A stretch of 10,537 nt of DNA, taken from NCBI GenBank assembly GCA_022600255.1, contig JAHZKU010000254.1:1-10537 (forward strand). The letters run 5' to 3'. Below the pieces are notes generated by a model. It did not search any database and had not been told where the DNA came from. It saw only the letters and a list, made by a program, of their open reading frames with translations. The DNA comes from Actinomycetes bacterium (GTDB lineage: Bacteria; Actinomycetota; Actinomycetes; S36-B12; GCA-2699445). Shown here piece by piece: positions 5,398 through 10,537 of the stretch. Position 1 is the first letter of the stretch. Every line of letters starts with the position of its first letter. A program made the translations under genes and the position numbers.

Positions 5398-7137
5398 ATG
5401 CGATCATTGTCCGTGCCAGCGCGAGGCCAGAACATCCCAGATCTACCCTTGGTGCAGACCGTGCGGGATAGCGCCATCGGGACAGACCTCTTGCTGGAGG
5501 GCCCGTTTGGCCCCCGATTGATCACGTATGCCGACTACACGGCCAGCGGTCGGGCACTCACATTCATCGAGGACTTCATCCGCGCTCGAGTTTTGCCCAC
5601 CTACGCCAACACCCACACCGCGTCCAGCGCAACTGGACTACAAACCACCCGCCTGCGTGAGGAAGCTCGTGAACTGATCGCAAACGCGCTGTCGGCTGAC
5701 CCGGACGACTATGTGGTGCTATTCGTCGGGTCGGGAGCCACAGGAGCGGTGGACAAACTGGTGTCCTGCCTCAACTTGCGCCTCCCCGCCGACTTGGATC
5801 ACAAGTACCATTTCTCCGCACAAGTCCCCGAGCAGGAACGCCCAGTTGTCTTCATCGGACCTTACGAGCACCACAGCAACGAGTTGCCCTGGCGGGAGTC
5901 GATCGCCGATGTGGTGACAATCGCGGAGGATGAAGCCGGGCATATCGATCAACAGCATCTGGCGCAAGCATTGGCTGACTACGCCGACCGACCCCTAAAG
6001 ATCGGGTCCTTCAGCGCCGCCAGCAATGTCACGGGAATTATCACGGCCTGTGATGAAATCTCCGCACTATTACACGAACATGGGGCACTGGCTTTCTGGG
6101 ACTATGCCGCGGCCGGGCCGTATCGCTCCGTCCGAATGAGTGCGCCTGAGGATGCGCCCGGCGCCTACAAGGATGCCGCGTTTATGTCCGTTCACAAGTT
6201 CATTGGCGGCCCCAGCACACCGGGGCTCCTAGTTGCCCGCAAAGAACTCTTCGGCAATACCGTGCCTGACGTGGTTGGTGGCGGCACCGTGGCGTTCGTG
6301 ACACCGGTGGATCATGAGTACGTCACCGATATCGCCGAGCGCGAGGAGGGTGGTACCCCGGCCATCGTGGAGAGCATTCGAGCAGGCCTAGTTTTCCAAC
6401 TCAAGGAGGCCGTGGGTGCGGCGAACATCGAGGAGCTCGAAGCCGACTTTGTGCGGCGGGCGTTGGCGGCGTGGTCGCAACACCCTGGGGTTGGAGTCTT
6501 GGGCAGCACGGAGGCGGAGCGACTCTCCATCATTTCGTTCACTGTCCAATCGCCTCGAGGGGGATTCCTGCACCACAACTTCGTTGTGGCGGTCTTGAAC
6601 GACCTGTTTGGCATTCAGGCCCGCGGCGGCTGCTCTTGCGCCGGTCCGTATGGCCATCGGCTGCTCGGGATCGACCTAGCCGAGAGCCGTGAGTTCGAAC
6701 GGGAGATCGGGCGTGGCTGTGAGGGGATCAAGCCAGGGTGGACGCGGGTGAACTTCAACTACTTCATCGACGAGACAACGTTCGACTACATCATCCAAGC
6801 GGTCGGCATCATTGCCTCCCTCGGACATCGCCTACTGCCCTTGTATGACTTCGAGCCCGACAGCGGCCTCTGGCATCACAAAGATTGGCAACCTGAACAC
6901 CGGTTGTCCCTGCGTGCGCTGCAATACGTCGACGGCGATCCGCGTATGCCAGCGCCGCAACCAACAGGCGATACGGCGACGTTGCCCCAGCACCTAGCCG
7001 AGGCCGAGAGGATCCTGCAGGGATTGCCGGAGCCTTTCGAAAACCCAGAAGCGCAACAGCTTCCGGCGGACTTTGAGGCCCTGCGCTGGTTTGAACTACC
7101 ACCGGAATGCCTCGGCTTGAGCAGCGCCACCAACTAG
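5398..7137 (+). CDS. Class V aminotransferase / cysteine-desulfurase-like PLP enzyme
   Basis: This 579-residue protein is a fold-type I, class V PLP enzyme. The PLP-binding lysine is K267 in S-V-H-K-F-I-G-G-P. D235 in F-W-D-Y-A-A-A-G is the residue expected to pair with the pyridine nitrogen. G-S-G-A-T-G (111-116) binds the phosphate side, E-H-H-S-N (157-161) holds the His that stacks on PLP, and E-G-G-T-P (317-321) is the usual R/E-x-G-T segment. R409-G-G-C-S-C-A-G-P417 aligns residue for residue with the SufS catalytic loop R-x-G-H-H-C-A-Q-P. C414 is therefore the likely persulfide cysteine, and C412 replaces a His. Beyond the fold, about 100 C-terminal residues (roughly 480-579) form an acidic, Pro-rich tail absent from SufS. 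No sufBCD, iscU or tRNA-thiolation partner is adjacent, so sulfur transfer is not proven. A transaminase or lyase with the same fold is possible. ATG at 5398 is preceded by GAAGGGG (5384-5390) with 7 nt between. The SDR gene follows after 78 nt. Confidence 0.9.
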   Translation: MRSLSVPARGQNIPDLPLVQTVRDSAIGTDLLLEGPFGPRLITYADYTASGRALTFIEDFIRARVLPTYANTHTASSATGLQTTRLREEARELIANALSADPDDYVVLFVGSGATGAVDKLVSCLNLRLPADLDHKYHFSAQVPEQERPVVFIGPYEHHSNELPWRESIADVVTIAEDEAGHIDQQHLAQALADYADRPLKIGSFSAASNVTGIITACDEISALLHEHGALAFWDYAAAGPYRSVRMSAPEDAPGAYKDAAFMSVHKFIGGPSTPGLLVARKELFGNTVPDVVGGGTVAFVTPVDHEYVTDIAEREEGGTPAIVESIRAGLVFQLKEAVGAANIEELEADFVRRALAAWSQHPGVGVLGSTEAERLSIISFTVQSPRGGFLHHNFVVAVLNDLFGIQARGGCSCAGPYGHRLLGIDLAESREFEREIGRGCEGIKPGWTRVNFNYFIDETTFDYIIQAVGIIASLGHRLLPLYDFEPDSGLWHHKDWQPEHRLSLRALQYVDGDPRMPAPQPTGDTATLPQHLAEAERILQGLPEPFENPEAQQLPADFEALRWFELPPECLGLSSATN

Positions 7138-7215
7138 CGGTGGCTAGGCCGAAAAGCGCGCTGAGGGGCACGGCGGTACGCTGGCGAATGACGCTGATCA
7201 CCCAGGGAGATCACA

Positions 7216-8193
7216 GTGGCTCGATCCGATCAAGTTCCCACGAACTCAGGTTTCCACGCACGTAGCACCGGTGCTGAGGTCCTTGCCGACGTAGACCTAG
7301 CTGGTAAACACGCCATCGTGACAGGCGGCTACAGCGGGATCGGTTTGGAGACGACCCGAGCCCTAGCCGCGGTCGGCGCACGCGTGATTGTGCCTGTTCG
7401 CACGCCGCAGAAGGCCGCGCAGGCCTTGGACACCGTGGCTGGCGATGTCGTGGCCGTGCCACTGGATCTAGCCGACCTGGCCTCGATCCAATCCTTTGCA
7501 GCCGAGATGACAGCACAGTTGCCAAAACTGGACCTTCTGGTCAACAACGCTGGCATCATGGCCAGCCCACTTTCCCGGGTCGGCCCGGGCAGGGAATCTC
7601 AGTTCGGCGTCAACCACATGGGGCATTTCGCCCTGACACAGGGGCTCCGTCCGTTGCTGGCGCGAGCCGATGCGGCCCGAGTGGTGACGCTATCGTCGAC
7701 GGCGCACAAGAAGAGCGATATTCGCTGGCACGACATCGGCTACGAAGAGACGCCGTACGACAAGTGGGAAGCCTACGGCCAAGCAAAGACGGCCAATGCC
7801 CTGTTTGCCAATGCGCTGTCACGCCGGTTGCGCGATGAGGGCGGGTTGGCGTTTGCCGTACATCCCGGCGGCATCTTCACACCACTGCAGCGTCACCTCC
7901 CCCAAGACGAGATGATCGCGCTGGGCTGGCTGGACCAGAGCGGTGCGCCAAGTGAACTGGCCAAACAGGGCTTCAAGACACCCGAGCAAGGCTGCTCGAC
8001 TTCCCTCTGGGCGGCAACGTCACCGGACCTAGCCAATATGGTGGGCGTGTATTGCGAGGACTGCGACATCGCATCCCCCACGGATCCGGCAAGCCCAACA
8101 GCTCGGTTTGCTGGTGTCGAAGACTACGCAGTGAACGATGAGTCTGCCGAGCGGCTCTGGGCCGTGAGCGAGGATCTGCTCGCACAGGCCTAG
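7216..8193 (+). CDS. Short-chain dehydrogenase/reductase, retinol-dehydrogenase-like
   Basis: This 325-residue protein is a single-domain SDR with a Rossmann fold. The cofactor motif T36-G-G-Y-S-G-I-G43 is intact. R62 after the second strand (V-P-V-R-T) suggests preference for NADP(H). N110-N-A-G113, the active-site N133 in V-N-H-M-G, S161 in L-S-S-T-A-H, and Y187-x-x-x-K191 (Y-G-Q-A-K) complete the catalytic tetrad. P217-G-G follows as the usual P-G-x loop. The pattern V-N-H-M-G-H-F plus L-S-S-x-A-H is typical of the retinol dehydrogenase/WW-domain oxidoreductase-like subgroup. It oxidises or reduces an alcohol/carbonyl pair, but the substrate cannot be read from sequence. A 25-residue N-terminal lead precedes the Rossmann fold. 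GTG at 7216 follows AGGGAGA (7204-7210) with 5 nt between. It lies 78 nt after the PLP enzyme and may be co-transcribed with it. The hairpin at 8207 closes the gene. Confidence 0.92.
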   Translation: MARSDQVPTNSGFHARSTGAEVLADVDLAGKHAIVTGGYSGIGLETTRALAAVGARVIVPVRTPQKAAQALDTVAGDVVAVPLDLADLASIQSFAAEMTAQLPKLDLLVNNAGIMASPLSRVGPGRESQFGVNHMGHFALTQGLRPLLARADAARVVTLSSTAHKKSDIRWHDIGYEETPYDKWEAYGQAKTANALFANALSRRLRDEGGLAFAVHPGGIFTPLQRHLPQDEMIALGWLDQSGAPSELAKQGFKTPEQGCSTSLWAATSPDLANMVGVYCEDCDIASPTDPASPTARFAGVEDYAVNDESAERLWAVSEDLLAQA

Positions 8194-8206
8194 ACCAAGC
8201 GTGTTT

Positions 8207-8232
8207 GGGCGCGGTCGCCGAGACCCGCGCCC
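8207..8232 (+). terminator. GC-rich hairpin after the SDR gene
   Basis: GGGCGCGG (8207-8214) and CCGCGCCC (8225-8232) form a perfect 8-bp stem with a 10-nt loop, beginning 13 nt after the SDR stop codon. There is no T-tract after it, only GGGCC. It is a plausible terminator or attenuator that separates the SDR gene from the lipoprotein hydrolase downstream. Confidence 0.5.
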
Positions 8233-8277
8233 GGGCCGAGCGAACAACCTGCACGCCACCTTGGGCTACTGTTGCCC

Positions 8278-9402
8278 ATGACCTTCTCCAGATCCACCGT
8301 CGCCCTGGCCATCGCTGGGCTACTTCTACTCACGGGCTGCGCAAACACTTCGGGGGAGAGTGAGTCCGAATCGCAAGCCTTGCCGGCGTCCTTCGTGCAA
8401 GACGTTCGCACCACGACTGCTGAAGTTATGGCCGAATACGATGTTCCAGGCGCCGTGGTTTCGATCTGTGCTCCCGGGTACGCGGATACGGTGATCACCG
8501 AGGGCTTAGCGGACACCCAAGCCGCGACGCCAATGACTGCGGATCTGGTCTGGCCGATTCGTAGCCAAACGAAGTCCTTCACTGTGACGCTGATCCTGCA
8601 GCTTGCCGACGAAGGCAAGCTGAGCTTGGATGACACCATCGACCAGTACGTGGCTGGCGTGCCAAACGGTGACCAGATCACGCTGCGCCAGCTCGCGGAG
8701 ATGACCAGTGGCGTGCCGGAATACACCACCGAGGCGTGGCTGAAGGACTACCTAGCCGATGAGACCCGCAACTTCACAACATCGGAGTTGATCGACTACG
8801 CAGTAGCAGAGCCTGCCATGTTCAAGCCCGGCAAAAAGGCTGTCTACGTGAACACCTCAACCTTGCTGCTTGGCCAGGTGGTGGAAGAAGTCGAGGGGAG
8901 GCCCTTTCCCGAAGCGTTGCAGCGCAAGATTCTGGATCCCCTCGAACTCACCGAAACCGGCTACCCCAACAGCTACGACGACTGGAGTGGACCGCATCCC
9001 ACCGGGTACCAGCCTGATGACGCAGGGGACCTCACCGCCCAGGACAACAACTTCACGGTCTTCGGCCCAGCCGGTGCAATGACGTCCACGGTCTCAGACA
9101 TGTGTCGCTGGGGATTGGCCCTTGCCACTGGCGAGCTATTGGATGAGGACACCCAAGCGGCCCGGTTGCAGGGCCAGCCACTGAAGGAAGGCCCGGAGTA
9201 CGACAGCTACGGACAGGGAATCGGAGAGCTCTCTGGCTTCATCGGGCATACCGGAGAAGGGTTCGGGCACACGGTATTGGTGATGGCGGATCCCGAGACC
9301 GGCACCACGGCCGTGATCAACATGAATATCGCTCAAGCTGAGAAACATGTCCCGACCACACTGTTCCGGGAGTTGGCACAACCGTTGTCTACGCTTTCGT
9401 AG
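8278..9402 (+). CDS. Lipoprotein serine hydrolase, class C beta-lactamase / DD-peptidase fold
   Basis: The 374-residue protein begins with a lipoprotein signal: M-T-F-S-R-S, a hydrophobic core, and lipobox L18-T-G-C21, so C21 should be diacylated and the protein anchored outside the membrane. The three serine-hydrolase motifs of the class C beta-lactamase/DD-peptidase family are all present: S96-Q-T-K99 (S-x-x-K nucleophile), Y190-V-N192 (Y-x-N) and H324-T-G326 (the K/H-T-G box). Typical family segments L-A-D-E-G-K-L-S-L-D-D and M-T-S-G-V-P also occur, with P-A-G-A-M-T-S-T-V-S-D-M near 263-275. Family members include D-Ala-D-Ala carboxypeptidases, esterases and beta-lactamases. Which activity applies cannot be decided, and resistance should not be assumed. 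ATG at 8278 is preferred to TTG at 8272 because it opens directly into the basic signal sequence. No clear ribosome binding site is seen. The gap of 84 nt and the hairpin at 8207 suggest partly separate transcription. Confidence 0.92.
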   Translation: MTFSRSTVALAIAGLLLLTGCANTSGESESESQALPASFVQDVRTTTAEVMAEYDVPGAVVSICAPGYADTVITEGLADTQAATPMTADLVWPIRSQTKSFTVTLILQLADEGKLSLDDTIDQYVAGVPNGDQITLRQLAEMTSGVPEYTTEAWLKDYLADETRNFTTSELIDYAVAEPAMFKPGKKAVYVNTSTLLLGQVVEEVEGRPFPEALQRKILDPLELTETGYPNSYDDWSGPHPTGYQPDDAGDLTAQDNNFTVFGPAGAMTSTVSDMCRWGLALATGELLDEDTQAARLQGQPLKEGPEYDSYGQGIGELSGFIGHTGEGFGHTVLVMADPETGTTAVINMNIAQAEKHVPTTLFRELAQPLSTLS

Positions 9403-9434
9403 CGGTCAGGCCACGGCCTCCAGTTGCTCGCTAA

Positions 9435-10052
9435 CTAACGATTCGTATCGAATTGAGGAAGGTCGGGCTGGCTTGAGTTGAGCTCGAGGAATGCGGGATT
9501 GGTCACCATCTCAACGCAGGCATCCCACAGGGGTAAGGATCCTTCCGGCGCCGGCCGGTGCAACAGCACGGGGCCATACATCGCGGTGGGTTCGCCGGTG
9601 CTCTTCGTAATGCCCAGGACGGGGGTGTTGCCAGCCTCGTCCCCGATCATGGCGTAGGCGCGGCTCATGCTGTTTTGGATCGCAGCATCCCAGGATGGCT
9701 CGTCGAACGCAGTGGCGTAACTGGGCTCCAGGCCTATCGCTGCAAGTACATCGGCTGGGGCAAAGTCCCAATCTCGGCCCTGCCAAACCAGCGTGGCGAA
9801 CGCAAAGTATGCCTTGCCTGCCGCCTGTTCGGACTCAGCGGACTTCAGGGCCTGGATCACACGCAACAGACGATGCGTGAACCACAACTTTTCGTAGTTA
9901 GGTGATGACTCAGGCGGGTCCTTCCGTAGGTACAGGCTCATGGGCTCCCAGGCGATATCAATGTCGCGATGGGGCGCCACGTCCTCCACGAGCCATTGGG
10001 CCGCCATCCAAGTCCACGGGCACCGGACATCGATCCACAGACTGACCTTCAC
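9435..10052 (-). CDS. DsbA-fold protein of the mycothiol-dependent Rv2466c family, CPWT active site
   Basis: This 205-residue cytosolic protein has no signal peptide and matches the Rv2466c-type DsbA/DsbC family along its length. It has the opening strand W-I-D-V-R, the active site C11-P-W-T14-W, M-S-L at 38-40, the helical insert, G-D-E-A-G-N-T-P144 with the cis-proline, Y-G-P-V-L (159-163), L-W-D-A (175-178), and the conserved end F-x-E-L then P-Q-F-D. In Mycobacterium tuberculosis Rv2466c is a mycothiol-dependent reductase with C-P-W-C that activates nitro-compound prodrugs. Here the second cysteine is threonine. A monothiol, mycothiol-linked mechanism is chemically possible because only the first cysteine is needed to form the mixed disulfide. 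GTG at 10052 is preceded by GAGGGAGA with a 4-nt gap, so the start is well supported. The gene converges on the lipoprotein hydrolase with 32 nt between stop codons. The physiological substrate is unknown. Confidence 0.88.
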   Translation of the reverse strand: MKVSLWIDVRCPWTWMAAQWLVEDVAPHRDIDIAWEPMSLYLRKDPPESSPNYEKLWFTHRLLRVIQALKSAESEQAAGKAYFAFATLVWQGRDWDFAPADVLAAIGLEPSYATAFDEPSWDAAIQNSMSRAYAMIGDEAGNTPVLGITKSTGEPTAMYGPVLLHRPAPEGSLPLWDACVEMVTNPAFLELNSSQPDLPQFDTNR

Positions 10053-10087
10053 AACGTCTCCCTCATCGTCGGCAACTCCGCCCCTGC

Positions 10088-10117
10088 TGAGGCCAGACCA
10101 GCCTCACGTCTAGGTTA
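10088..10117 (-). promoter_or_regulatory. Candidate promoter and operator of the Rv2466c-like gene
   Basis: On the minus strand TAACCT (10117-10112) fits the actinomycete -10 pattern TAnnnT. Starting 5 nt downstream, TGAGGC and GCCTCA (plus coordinates 10088-10093 and 10101-10106) form a perfect 6-bp inverted repeat with a 7-nt spacer, at about the expected transcription start. This would suit a repressor operator or a 5' leader hairpin. No convincing -35 box is seen. The GTG start is 60 nt from the -10 element. Confidence 0.25.
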
Positions 10118-10212
10118 TGGCTGGGAACGCCATGCCGCACAGCCGAATCATCCCAAATCTGCTTCTGGGTGGTGTCGTCTTGGGTACTAGTCAGGTTAGG
10201 CAGACAGCATGC

Positions 10213-10537
10213 CTAGTCGTGGAACTCCAACTCGCGAACGTTGGTGTTGATTCGAGTACCGCCCGTGCCAGCCATCACTGCGGTGAGATCATCTAGCGCG
10301 CCAATCACGGCATCCGAGCCAGGGCGACCCTCAGCAAACCGGCACGCCGCCTCGACCTTCGGCCCCATCGATCCCTCCGCAAAGTTGTATTCAGCAATCT
10401 GTACCGGTGATGCCGCCTTGATGCGACGCTGATCGGGCTGGCCCCAGTTGAGATAGACGGCGTCGGCATCCGTGGCGATCACGAGAAGGTCCGCTTCCAA
10501 TGATTCCGCCAGCAGGGCGCTGGATCGGTCTTTGTCG
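10213..10537 (-). CDS. arcC: Carbamate kinase, C-terminal part (cut by the window edge)
   Basis: The frame is open from the right edge to TAG at 10213-10215, giving the last 107 residues of a protein of about 310. It begins with D-K-D-R-S-S-A-L-L-A, the segment that in carbamate kinases follows V-I. The nucleotide-binding motif T-D-A-D-A-V-Y-L-N-W-G follows, then G-S-M-G-P-K-V-E-A-A with the catalytic/ATP-contacting lysine, and the end G-T-R-I with an 11-residue tail. The enzyme makes ATP from carbamoyl phosphate and ADP, usually as the last step of the arginine deiminase route. Ornithine carbamoyltransferase and arginine deiminase genes would be expected beyond the right edge but cannot be seen. 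A TTG at 10500 is internal, not the start. There is no frameshift in the visible part. Confidence 0.93.
   Translation of the reverse strand, partial: DKDRSSALLAESLEADLLVIATDADAVYLNWGQPDQRRIKAASPVQIAEYNFAEGSMGPKVEAACRFAEGRPGSDAVIGALDDLTAVMAGTGGTRINTNVRELEFHD

Noticed and set aside
10197..10215. Hairpin TAGGCA / TGCCTA at the carbamate kinase stop, a possible terminator
   Set aside because: The stem is only 6 bp, overlaps the stop codon and is not followed by a T-tract.

Overview
The window comes from a GC-rich bacterium, most likely an actinomycete (Actinomycetota). The evidence is the GC-biased third codon positions, frequent GTG starts, and a DsbA-fold protein that resembles the mycothiol-dependent reductase Rv2466c of Mycobacterium, a family tied to mycothiol producers. 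Genus cannot be read from the sequence. I see no rRNA, tRNA, CRISPR array, insertion sequence, transposase or phage gene. The region looks like ordinary chromosomal accessory DNA with two visibly eroded loci.

Left part (1-2031, plus strand): the end of an unidentified reading frame, a strong hairpin, a TlpA/ResA-type thioredoxin-fold gene that lacks a signal peptide and runs on past its domain into the next gene, then a FUSC-family membrane protein. Middle part (2288-4760, minus strand): a two-gene unit of a secreted S53 (sedolisin-type) serine-carboxyl peptidase followed 19 nt later by an MFS transporter. The peptidase has a complete catalytic set but almost no room for the usual pro-domain. 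Upstream lies a minus-strand remnant (4938-5192) that joins the first strand of a glyoxalase-like (VOC) protein to its last part, with the middle missing.

Right part (5398-9402, plus strand): three genes in tandem. They encode a class V aminotransferase/cysteine-desulfurase-like PLP enzyme, a short-chain dehydrogenase, and a lipoprotein serine hydrolase of the class C beta-lactamase/DD-peptidase fold. They face a convergent minus-strand pair: the Rv2466c-like protein with a CPWT active site (9435-10052) and the C-terminal end of carbamate kinase (10213 to the window edge).

No single pathway links all of these genes. The supportable functional couplings are peptidase plus transporter, and possibly PLP enzyme plus dehydrogenase. 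I found no convincing new multi-gene system. The points most worth checking are the pro-domain-less S53 peptidase/MFS pair, the internally deleted glyoxalase remnant, the eroded tlpA locus and the CPWT active site.
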